In this document: one piece after another, positions 11,106-19,422 of the stretch
How the letters are laid out: each line of letters begins with the position of its first letter
Numbering within the stretch: the stretch's first letter is position 1
From: Pelargonium nanum
Taxonomy: Eukaryota; Streptophyta; Magnoliopsida; Geraniales; Geraniaceae
DNA length: 26,011 bases
Reading direction: 5' to 3'
Assembly (NCBI GenBank): GCA_036897485.1
Contig: JAYMTF010001135.1
Span: 1-26,011 of the forward strand
The notes under the pieces: model-generated
The model's database searches: none
Seen by the model: the letters and a program-made list of their open reading frames with translations, nothing else
What the model was told of the DNA's origin: nothing
Made by a program: the position numbers and the translations under genes

Positions 11106-11571
11106 TGATAACTTCTTATGTAATCATCTTTCGTATTACTCTACTAAAACCTTGGTAGAGAGATTATAAACTCAGTTTAATGTTTTTTCTTTTCTTTTAT
11201 CTATGTTTATATTCTAATTCACGACGTTTGTTTTATTATTGTATGGAAGCTGTAGTTATGGATGTTAGAAAATTGCTACACCTTCAAAGTTCTAATTAAG
11301 GAAGAAATATTAGAAAAAAAAAAATGAATTTCTGATGTAAATGTACGAGAGAGTTTAATTTTTTGGATCACCAGTAGCGTATTTTGGTGGTCATTGTGCT
11401 GTGTCTGTTGGCAATACATGCACGATTCAATAATAGTCTACTATATCCTATCATTTACAAACCTATTCAACCCCATCTCATTGTCATTTTGGAATTGGTT
11501 TTACGTGCGAGCAAAAGACCCATCGTAATTGGATGACAATGTGTTACCAAAACCACATAGCTTCTTTATTT
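11106..11571. other. 3' flank of the PP2C gene, no further gene seen
   Basis: This is AT-rich sequence after the TAG at 11103-11105. No clear-cut AATAAA signal is visible close by. An A-run near 11314-11325 and T-rich stretches (11180-11200) fit a plant 3' end but do not prove it. No coding is recognised. Confidence 0.35.
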
Positions 11572-11870
11572 TAGTTACCTCCAATATTTCAATAGTAGCT
11601 ATAATGGATTGAATGTTGAATGTTAAATGTTCTACCATATTGAGAATATAGATGTATGCATAGTGACAGAGACTCCTTGCTAAAAGCTATTTACAAGCAA
11701 GAAAAATGTGAAAAGGTAGTATAAGAATTCATGGGATGAAAAATCACATTTTCATTTTACTTATTTGAAACTAACTCAACTACCCACTTTAGTGCAAAAT
11801 GAGGAATAAATGACTTTTGAGTAACATTTCAATTGAAATGCAAAATGAGGAATACATGATTTTTGTATAT
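11572..11870 (-). repeat. Promoter-like repeat, copy A of three
   Basis: This is one of three diverged direct copies about 290 bases long (the others at about 12940-13200 and 14344-14640). Shared blocks in plus orientation, in order: TCCAATATTTCAAT, a GAATGTT...GTTCTACC segment (A and C), AAAATGTGAAAA, TTCATGGG (A and C), and CAAAATGAGGAATA with TGAGTTTTGAGT. Read on the minus strand it has promoter order: the AT-rich distal part, then CACATTTTTCTTGCTTG-TAAATAGC, a TATA-like box at the place where copy B has TATAAATA. I therefore mark it as reading on the minus strand. No open frame is shared by the copies. Confidence 0.6.
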
Positions 11871-11896
11871 GGAACATCGTAATAAGTAATAATCCA

Positions 11897-12083
11897 CTCC
11901 GTCTCAGAATGAATGTCTTGTCTATCTTGCATTCTTAGTTCAAAATAAGTGTTTACTTTCTTTTCGAAAATTAGTTACAACATGACTTACTAATAACATT
12001 TTTATAATAAACAATTGTATAACATTAACTAATTTCTTAATTGTTTTCAAAATGAAAACAAGAGAACTCATTTTGAGACGAAA
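11897..12083. mobile_element. Stowaway/mariner-like MITE, degenerate
   Basis: The left end CTCCGTCTCAGAATGA and right end TCATTTTGAGACG form imperfect inverted repeats of the CTCC(C/G)TC(C/T) type found in plant Stowaway-like elements. The 187-bp AT-rich interior has no coding. A diverged relative without clear ends lies in the intron of the left LEA-like gene (about 18140-18330), and a single similar end (CTCTCCGTCCTAATATAATT) is at about 12471. Confidence 0.55.
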
Positions 12084-12342
12084 ATGATAATTTATAAGAT
12101 ACTTGGTTACTCTACCTATTAAATCAAGAGAAAGAGACAGAGAGCAAGAGGGAAGAATAACACACAAGTTATTATTGGTTTATTTTTTTTTTTTTGAACC
12201 ATGGTTTAACTTTTTATAGATTCAACGTGTTGTTATGCTTTGACAAATACATTGGCGTGTGAAATGATTGAAAATTTTAATGTGGAGTCATTTGATTCAC
12301 ACACACGGAGAGTGAGAGGAAAAGGAATATGAGTAGAAAAAA

Positions 12343-12422
12343 TTTGGCTTAGGCAAAGCCAAACCAATGGAGTGATGACATCTCATTAATATCATCCATA
12401 CTCATCCAAGTAATTTAGTGGA
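12343..12422. repeat. Short dispersed repeat (TTGGCTT...GTGATG...CATC)
   Basis: The sequence TTGGCTTAGGC ... GGAGTGATGACATCTCATTA ... CATACTCATCC ... AATTTAGTGG resembles a second copy at about 17083-17160 (TTGGCTTGGC ... GAGGTGATGCCACATCATTG ... CATACCCATACC ... AATTTTGTGG). A weaker relative sits just left of the Helitron (about 15090-15165). Class unknown. Confidence 0.45.
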
Positions 12423-12939
12423 AGATAATGCAAATGCAATTGAAAAACGAGAGAATTCGAGAAGATATTCTCTCCGTCCTAATATAATTGTCAACAAATT
12501 AAATATACCCTAATTTTTAATAATATTTTAAAAATAAATTAGTTAAAATATTTTGAATTTGTTATTAGAAGAATACACTTGAGAAATTGGTTTACAACAG
12601 TTATCTGCCATTCCGGTCTCTGCAATTCAATTATGGACATAAGAGAAATTTAAAGCTTAATGATTTAAAATAATTAAATTTCTAACTCTTATGCATCTAT
12701 AAATACTCCTATATAAGTATATATGTCATGTATGGAAACTTTGTCATTATAATTAACATTTGTGAGATTTTACAGCTGCAGGAATAGTCTCGCAACTCGC
12801 ATTGACATAATTAAATTTCACTTTACATGGTGTTATTCTGTCTAAGAATACAAGCCCAATAATATATATTGAGACAATGAGAATTTTTTCTTGAATAAGA
12901 CAATAATTAATACTATTTTAATATTGTTTTGGTTTTAGT

Positions 12940-13200
12940 TTCCTCCAATATTTCAATTCTTTTTAACAATGAGTATTTCATCTTGTGTGAGTGTAAATGA
13001 CTCTCTTATATTTAACACTATTTATAAGCAACAAAAATGTGAAAAATTGTCACAAAAATACATAGGCACCAAGAATGACATTTGCATGGATAATGGGCTA
13101 AGCTTAGCTAAAAAACAATTGAGAGATGCACAAGTTTTGAGTGAGGAACATTTTAAATCAACAAACACTCATAACTGCATAATGAGGAACATATGAGTTT
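12940..13200 (-). repeat. Promoter-like repeat, copy B of three
   Basis: This is a diverged copy of the repeat at 11572-11870. Shared blocks are TCCAATATTTCAATT, AAAATGTGAAAAATTGTCAC, ATGAGGAACAT and AGTTTTGAGTGAGGAA. On the minus strand it has the best core promoter of the three: TTGCTTATAAATAGTG (complement of about 13013-13028), with pyrimidine/A-rich leader-like sequence following. The 75-codon plus-strand frame across it is not conserved in the other copies and is probably meaningless. Confidence 0.55.
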
Positions 13201-14343
13201 TGAATACCAAACATGGTAAGTGTTCATGTATGAGATGCTGATTAAGATAAATTAATATATTGTTGAACTCTATTTATGAGCATAATGCTCTTCAATGAAA
13301 GAGAACTTAATTAATATAGCTCTTTTAAGCAGATGATTTTGGTATACAAATGCGACTCGTTTGGTTTATCTCTTTTATGGGAAATTCTATTCCATGGTGT
13401 AAATATAGATGTGTGATGTAAGATTGAGACATTCCAATAATATGTGAACAATCTACTGAAATTTATAATATACGCCAAATTTTTTAAAATCATCTCTCTT
13501 GTAGTTTTGTTGATCAGTCCCAAGAAAATGATTGATGTCTCTTCTTAATATTCATGGTAAACATTTGAGAAAAAAATGCTAAGTATATACTAAACACTCA
13601 ATGAAACGATTAGTTAAGCATTGTAGATGCTCTATCTCTATCTTTCTTAGCACCTCATAAAATAGTTAAGCATTGTAGATGCTCTAAGGTTGCCTTGACG
13701 TTATGACACAAATTAACATGTCAAATAGGACTGAAGCAGACAAAATTAGCAATTTTTTAAAATTGGGATTGGATCGTATTGAAGCGGTTTTAGATTGGAA
13801 TTGCACTATTCTAGACTGGTTGGACCTCAATTTGATTAGAAAATTAAATCAAACGATTAGACAAGTAATAGCCTGTGTAACCGAAATTTTCCTCAATATC
13901 CAATTAATACTCCCTCCTATATCTAATCCCTTCATGGAATTGGAATTGAATTGGAATTAATGCTTACCAATTTCTTTACTGATTTTAAGTCAATAATATA
14001 ATATTGAAAGAATCAAACTAATTTATGAAGAAAAGATAGAAGAAAAATAATATAAAATGAGATTACGAGAGAAACTAATGGGGGCAACAATGTAAGATTA
14101 ATTTAGTTGTGATCATGGCAATTCTTTGAGGAAGAAAATCATGTACCATCCGTAGTTACACAGAGCATATAATATAATGAAAACTTCAGAATATGTAACA
14201 TGTGAATTTTCATAAAGGTAAGTTATTATTTACAGCTATATGCACGTAGCTTATATGCTTGTCGTATCCTGTTTTTTCTTGATACAAGAACAAATCACAT
14301 AAGTAAAAGTTTTCGGAATAGGTTCTTAAAATCATGTTTATTT
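13201..14343. other. Gene-free stretch with MITE-like debris
   Basis: No gene is recognised. A perfect 23-bp direct repeat, TAGTTAAGCATTGTAGATG-CTCT, occurs at 13611-13633 and 13663-13685. Its GCATTGTAGATGCTCT part resembles the ends of some plant MITEs, but no inverted partner was found. The 85-codon open frame at 13703-13960 shows no recognisable family and has AT-biased composition. Confidence 0.35.
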
Positions 14344-14640
14344 TAGTTTACTCCAATATTTCAATTGACGTTGATAATGAGTTGAATGTTTCATGTTCTA
14401 CCGATCCGATCTGAATAGAAATATGCATTGTGATAGCCTCCTTATTTAAAACTATTAGAGAAGTAAAATGTGAAAAATTATCACACAAATTCATGGGTTG
14501 TGTATATTCACATTTGCATTTGCATGAGTTCTGATTTGAACTTAATTCAACCATCACTTTGGTACAAAATGAGGAATAAGTGAGTTTTGAGTTAGAAACA
14601 TTTGAATTCAACAACCACTCACATAGAGATCACAAGTAAG
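14344..14640 (-). repeat. Promoter-like repeat, copy C of three
   Basis: This is the third copy of the repeat at 11572-11870, and closest to copy A: TCCAATATTTCAATTG, GTTGAATGTTTCATGTTCTACC, AAAATGTGAAAAATTATCAC, TTCATGGG, CAAAATGAGGAATAAGTGAG. On the minus strand a TTTAAATAAGGAGGCTATC block takes the place of the TATA region. All three copies share orientation and are spaced roughly 1.4 kb apart. Confidence 0.6.
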
Positions 14641-15015
14641 TAAATGTTGTTAAAATATGTTCTATTAGTTTTAAAATGTTTTAATAATATTTGATAGTTA
14701 TGTTAAAAGTATTTCGGTACAAAAATGACTATATGTACATTTTCATAATGAGATAAAAATAATCATATAAGACACTAGTATGAATTTCTAACTAGAATAA
14801 AATTTTAATTTGACTTCCTACCACGTGTTCAGTATGAAATGACAATTCTATATAGAATAACATTTTTGCTTGAACGTACAGTTTAGCATATAGATATGGA
14901 GCTTATGATTCCGTGGTAATCTATTCAAGTAAGGTGTATGATTCGTTACGGCGCACCAAACTTTGTTTAAATTTGTAAAACTAGTTTAGATCAAACGTTG
15001 CACACAGGAAATACA

Positions 15016-15039
15016 TAATTGTTACAATAGTAACAATTA
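15016..15039. repeat. Perfect short palindrome with 4-nt loop
   Basis: TAATTGTTAC (15016-15025) and its exact complement GTAACAATTA (15030-15039) are separated by AATA. It is AT-rich and lies just upstream of the Helitron. No function can be assigned. Confidence 0.6.
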
Positions 15040-15168
15040 GTATATTATTAGAGAAAAAAAGACTCTCACTTAATAAATCATGGTCAATTAGGTGATGTCA
15101 TCAGCGATTTACATTCATACCGCTGAGAATCTGCCAATTTATATTGGCTGAGATTCCTGATACTCATA

Positions 15169-15709
15169 TCTATACATACTATAAAAGCTGGATAAAAAAG
15201 AGGTTTATAATGCGTATTAGAGCGCCACCTCATCATTCTATTAATTTTGGCATACAAGTTTATTTAATTGTAAAAACTACCCCAGAAGAATAAGAAATTG
15301 CAATTTTTAAATGGAAACAATATTTTTAGACTTTTTTATTCTACATTATTCTTTAATGGAAATAAAACCTTTAGGAAAAGTTTTCATGCAATTTCGTTTT
15401 ATTCTTTCTAGTGTATGTGATTTTTATTTATACTCAAATTTTTATTTTACTTAACATTGTTTTATTATTGTTGATGTGTAGGACTTTTTATTGAGAATGA
15501 TGAAAAACAAAGAAAGGACAAGAAGAACAAAAGAAATTGAAGAATTTAATTTCAATGAGCAAGTATCAAGCAGCAATTGATATGTTATTTTATTTTATGT
15601 GTATCCGGTAAAGTTATGTATGTACATATAATATGATTAATTTTGTAGAAAAAAATAATAATTGTGTGTATATTTTTCTTGCCCGTGCAACGCACGGGAT
15701 CTAAACTAG
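15169..15709 (+). mobile_element. Non-autonomous Helitron
   Basis: The 5' end is TCTATACATACTATAAAA (TC at 15169-15170). The 3' end is CTAG (15706-15709), preceded by the perfect hairpin CCCGTGC-AAC-GCACGGG (15682-15698) about 8 bases from the terminus. The flanking bases are A (15168) and T (15710), the expected A|T insertion site without target duplication. These are the defining features of plant Helitrons. At 541 bp it has no room for Rep/helicase coding, so it would be mobilised in trans. It lies 59 bp from the SWEET-like exon. Confidence 0.88.
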
Positions 15710-15768
15710 TTATTATGTATTCGGACATGTTAACTAATATAATGAGATTCATAAATTATGGTACTTAC

Positions 15769-15891
15769 TGCTATGTAGTAGTCTTTGATCAAGAGTCCAT
15801 AGAAAAACCACATTACAGCACACAATGTCAATGAGAAAGATAAGGTACTGATTGGCATGAATTCTACATTTTTTGTTCTGATCACACTCCT
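15769..15891 (-). pseudogene. Isolated SWEET sugar-transporter exon (remnant)
   Basis: On the minus strand, an acceptor TTTGCAG leads into 41 uninterrupted codons (15891 to 15769) and a donor GTAAGT follows. The peptide begins [14 protein letters not shown] and ends [12 protein letters not shown], matching the phase-0 exon of SWEET transporters (relatives read like VI[KR]TKSVE[YF]MPF...W..YG...KD.Y.A) that spans the start of the second MtN3/saliva triple-helix bundle. SWEETs are membrane uniporters for sucrose or hexoses. Known relatives have 40 codons here; this copy has one extra (around ISTLSF). None of the other exons (N-terminal MtN3 repeat, upstream PLSIM block, downstream PN-LGF block) is recognisable on either side. 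It lies between the Helitron end (15709) and a CACTA-like end (16079), so it is either the relic of a broken gene or a captured fragment. A wider search is needed to exclude distant exons. Confidence 0.8.
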
Positions 15892-16078
15892 CTGCAAATA
15901 ATATATCAAAAGTTATAAACAGAAGATATAGTGAAAATTTTGAAGATATTGATTAAAAGTTAAATTCTTGGAGTTGATGTCTTTTGGCATTGAAATCACA
16001 AGGTTATGTTTGGAAAGCAACCTCTGTGCACATATGAGTAAAGATGGGTAAGAAAATGACTACCTTAGACCTCACAAT

Positions 16079-16375
16079 AAACTACAAGAAAAGTAGGAAT
16101 TAACTAGCGAGGGACTTTTGCTAGGAAGTTCCCTCGCAAAACGTCGTTAACGAGACCTCACTAAACTCCCTCTCGCCAAGTTTTGTGAGGGAGGTTGCGT
16201 AGGCCTTTTGCGAGCGACAATATCCCCTGCTAAAGTTTGTCGCAATTTGCGAGTTCGTTACTTTGTGTGACCGCAATCTATCGAAAGACTGCGAGGGAAT
16301 GCTTATCGCCAATTTTACTTACTATTTTGTGAGGGACAATTTCGTTGCCAAAAATTTCGGCAAAATTATTGTGAT
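16079..16375. mobile_element. Degenerate CACTA-type transposon end
   Basis: AAACTACAAGAAAAGTAG at about 16079 is a near match to the CACTA terminus CACTACAAGAAAA, with the leading CAC changed. It is followed by dense subterminal repeats in both orientations: GCGAGGGAC (about 16107), CCCTCGCAAAACG (about 16131), GTGAGGGAGG, TTGCGAGCGAC, TTGCGAG, GCGAGGGAATGC and GTGAGGGAC (about 16328). GC content is clearly above the surroundings. No opposite TTTTCTTGTAGTG end is found, so the element is truncated or a fragment. No transposase coding is seen. Confidence 0.6.
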
Positions 16376-17459
16376 ATTATGCACATTATATGTATGGAGA
16401 TCATGAATTTTATGTTGCATACATATTATATTGCATGATCTGTCTTTTTTTGTTTTGTCATTTTGGCCATACTTTCAAGCAAAAGCTGTTGCGCATTTGT
16501 TATCTGGTCATCAATAAATAGATTGTCCCGTACAAAATTAATCAATTAAAAAAGCCGAAATTCAATAATGGAAATAGCCAACTATTTAAATAAAATAAAA
16601 TAAAATACACAAGTTCTTTTTCTAGTTAATTATCAAGAAACAAAGGTTTTCAGTAAATAAATTTTGAGAGCATTCGAGCTCAAATTTTTTTTGAGAGCTT
16701 TCTAGTCACTTCATATTGCTTTTAATATTTTGAGCAATATTTACAAGGTCTTACAAAGCAACTAATGTTTCATGGTTGATATTAGGGGTACTTGAACATG
16801 ATTCTTATAGAATTTTGACTTAAATATATATAAGACGTGTGTAGAATTGATCAGTTGAGCTTACATAATAGGGAATAGCTTTTCTTTTTTCACTCAAACC
16901 CAAAATAAATATCATAGCAAGATAACTCAAATCCGAAAATTCCAAACGTTTAAACCATAAGAACATCTAAAACACTTAAATCGTTTGCCCCAACATGCCT
17001 TAGTGTGTTGAATTGTTTGTAAAACCACACGTACGTCTTGTGTGAGCATATATATAGAAAATAAAATCTCAGCCATAATTTATTGGCTTGGCTAAGAGGT
17101 GATGCCACATCATTGATTAACACTCATACCCATACCTGCTCCAATAATTTTGTGGGTGCGGAGTGCGCCACCCGGATCAATTGATCAATTTTCTGAGACT
17201 TATAAATTATATATGTATAGTGAAGTTACTAACTTTTACACATTTCACACTTTAAAAAACATATTGACCAACTCATTATAATAAATATCATCTATTTATG
17301 TAAAGTTATAAACTTTAAAGAACATTTATTTAAGATGACAACGCATATTATAGAAGGATATAATATTTGATCAAGTGTGTCTAGCTATATCATAAGAGCT
17401 CTCTTGTTATTAAAGAAGATGAAATTTACTACTGCAACACACATATGGTATATAGCTAG
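16376..17459. other. Intergenic stretch downstream of the left LEA-like gene
   Basis: No gene is recognised. About 17083-17160 holds a relative of the short dispersed repeat at 12343. Otherwise the sequence is AT-rich with simple AAATAAAATA runs (about 16588-16606). Confidence 0.35.
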
Positions 17460-18482
17460 CTAGTGGCCTCGTCCAACTAAAGTCTCACTCTCATTATCAT
17501 TAGTATGATTAAGGTGAGGCATATCCTGAGCAGTGTCTCCAACAGTAGAGGTCATGTCCAGTGACTTCACAGCCTTGTCTCTGCTCACATCAGCCATGTA
17601 ATCTGCCATACCACTTGTTGTGTCATTGGCTATGTCTTGTGTCCCTCCTTTGCCTTCAAACCTCCCTTGCTCCGTCGTCTCCTTCGCTGCTGCGGTGGTT
17701 CCCGCCACCCTATCTCCGCCTTCCGCCTCTTCCGAGCGGATATTTCCACCCTAAAATTCAATACATCAAGATTCTGAGTTATGACTCTTAACGTAGATAC
17801 TTAAACTGATATATATATTGATAACAACATGCTTCACATTTAGTATATCAAGTGATGAAAGACATCACGTTTTTTATATATGAAGTTTCTTGTCACTTTC
17901 TCTTATGTAAAGAGAGTGAATACAGTGAATAAAATTATAGATGTGCACATAGATTAAGAAGAGAGACAACATAAACGGTCACTGCAAAACAACCTCTAAT
18001 ACCACTTTTCATGAGATTCATTGTTGAATTACTTATACCTAATTTCTTGTTTGTAGTGACAGCTGAATCGAAATTGTCTAATTTTTCATTCCTCGAAATT
18101 GTCTTGTCTTAAATATTGATTTATATACTTATTTTGAAAATGAGTGTCCTGTTTGTTTTGTCTCAAACTGAGTGCTTCTTTATTTTATTTTTTTCATAAA
18201 AAACAAGTTATAACATAAATTAACAATAACATTACATTAACAAGTCAATTCATATTAACTGAGTTCGTTAAAACACATATTCATAGTGACAAATGAAAAT
18301 AAAAATCTCATTTTAGGAGTGAGATATATATTAAAATCTCATTGTATTGGAAATACCTCAGGCCTTTCAGAAGCAGATGAGAAGGAAAGTCTTGTAAGAG
18401 ATTGGAGAGCTTGTCGATGAATAGGCTTGAAAATAATATTTCTGATCACTAGAGACCTCTTGGCCAAAAAACTTGATGCCAT
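17460..18482 (-). CDS. Small LEA-like protein with mitochondrial presequence, left paralogue (2 exons, 138 aa)
   Basis: The exons are 18482-18357 (42 codons) and 17750-17460 (97 codons with the stop), joined in phase 0 by a 606-bp GT-AG intron. Residues 1-38 (MASSFLAKRSLVIRN...) are rich in Arg, Ser and Leu with no acidic residue, and end in R-L-S-F-S-S-A, a typical mitochondrial presequence and cleavage context. The mature part is hydrophilic, Gly/Thr/Asp/Lys-rich and low-complexity (GGTQDIANDTTSG, then STVGDTAQDMPHLNHTND), with no transmembrane segment. This fits a disordered, LEA-like protein expected to protect matrix components under desiccation. The SVGDTA-like block matches the right paralogue at 24312-25006, but the Ala/Lys-rich amphipathic stretch is poorer here, so the role may have diverged. 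Family assignment comes from composition and the paralogue. It might belong with 'uncharacterized protein At4g13230-like', but that is from memory. Confidence 0.8.
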
Positions 18483-18526
18483 TTTGTACTGTACAAGCAT
18501 TTTCTTTTGCCTGAGGACTGATCATA

Positions 18527-18533
18527 TTATATA
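18527..18533 (-). promoter_or_regulatory. TATA box of the left LEA-like gene
   Basis: TATATAA on the minus strand lies 45 bases upstream of the start codon at 18482. A CGTGGCA box (18557-18564 region) follows about 25 bases further upstream. The same order is seen in the right paralogue. Confidence 0.6.
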
Positions 18534-18556
18534 GGACCTTCCATTGATGAGACACT

Positions 18557-18564
18557 GCGTGGCA
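18557..18564. promoter_or_regulatory. Degenerate ABRE-like box (GCGTGGCA)
   Basis: It corresponds by position and flanking bases (...CGTGGCAT... and CTGGACACA downstream on the plus strand) to the intact ACACGTGGCA of the right LEA-like promoter. The ACGT core has become GCGT, so ABRE function may be weakened. Confidence 0.45.
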
Positions 18565-18638
18565 TCACCTGGAGCTGGACACATGTTTGAGAGACAGGTG
18601 ATGATGAATATGGTAGTCTCTGTTTTGGCTCTTTAGCT

Positions 18639-18651
18639 GCTCAACACATGT
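18639..18651. promoter_or_regulatory. 13-mer shared by both LEA-like promoters
   Basis: GCTCAACACATGT occurs here and identically at 25198-25210, about 170 and 200 bases upstream of the respective start codons. It contains CACATG, the complement of the CATGTG motif bound by NAC/MYC factors in drought-responsive promoters. Conservation between the paralogous promoters is seen directly; function is inferred. Confidence 0.5.
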
Positions 18652-19031
18652 TCATGTTTGCATGAGGAGGCAATGGATATATCATTTTTTACATAAAGTT
18701 TGATGAATGGTTGAATGGATTGGTTGACTTTGATTAATGATTTGTCTGTCCAACTGGACGACTTAAGTTCACTATTCACGTGAGTTTCGAGTTAATTTGT
18801 TCTCGCTTATTCGGTAAGGAAATGAGGGAAAATGTTAAATCATATTTTAGATTTAAGTCCACGTATACACATCTAGACCAATATCTCTAATATTGTTTAA
18901 ATATCTTAAGGAGTATTAAAAAATCTCACATCAGTAAAATATAAAGCGAAAAAATACGTGTAATGGTGCAAATGAATTTTCTAGCACTTTTCTTTAGAGG
19001 ATTTCTAAGACATTTTAATAAAGGTAAAAAT
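18652..19031. other. Intergenic stretch, possible LTR-junction debris
   Basis: No gene is seen. About 18830-18945 (AATGTTAAATCATATTTTAG, TTTAAGTCCACGTATACAC, then GGAGTATTAAAAAATCTCAC) resembles the unit of the 76-bp array at 23689-23975 and the GGAG-T-TTAAAA-TC-CACATC context common at plant retrotransposon 3' ends. This suggests both derive from one dispersed family. Confidence 0.3.
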
Positions 19032-19222
19032 ACGTCAACAATGTGATTCATGTAGGCCTGCCACATGGGTCTGATATTGCGTTTAGTTTACTTTAGATTA
19101 GGTAAAGTCAAAACAACGCGATTTTTGGATGTCAAATTGAAAAGTAAATTAAACGCGGCGTTTCATTGTTGGAGTTTGGAAAGCCAACGTGGCAGGCCCA
19201 CATGGATCACATTGTTGATGTG
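19032..19222. mobile_element. Long hairpin-forming MITE downstream of the SDR gene
   Basis: The left arm (19032-19095) begins ACGTCAACAATGTGATTCA and continues TGTAGGCCTGCCACATGG. The right arm (about 19137-19222) carries the inverted counterpart, CGTGGCAGGCCCACATGGAT then CACATTGTTGATGTGT. An inner pair, GCGTTTAGTTTACTTT and AAGTAAATTAAACGC, extends the stem, with extra unpaired bases in the right arm. The length of about 190 bp and lack of coding fit a MITE; the target duplication is unclear. It ends about 200 bases from the SDR stop codon, so SDR transcripts could run into it. Confidence 0.65.
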
Positions 19223-19422
19223 TATTGATGACATGTACAAAAATAATGGCGTGACATATTGTGACGTGTTATATAGCTGGTCGAGTGGGTTAAATTACTA
19301 TTTTTTATTATCATTGAGTAAAACAACGCACAACTCTAATTAGGAGCTATACTCATAAAAAAAAGTCAGGAGATGAAAGACCAAATCATTTAAACCCTTA
19401 AAATATAAAAGTACACACAAAC

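Noticed and set aside
12969..13196. A 75-codon open frame in promoter-like copy B
   Set aside because: The frame is not kept in the two sister copies, which carry stops and shifts there.
13703..13960. An 85-codon open frame starting at an ATG
   Set aside because: It has AT-driven composition, no recognisable domain, and lies among MITE-like debris.
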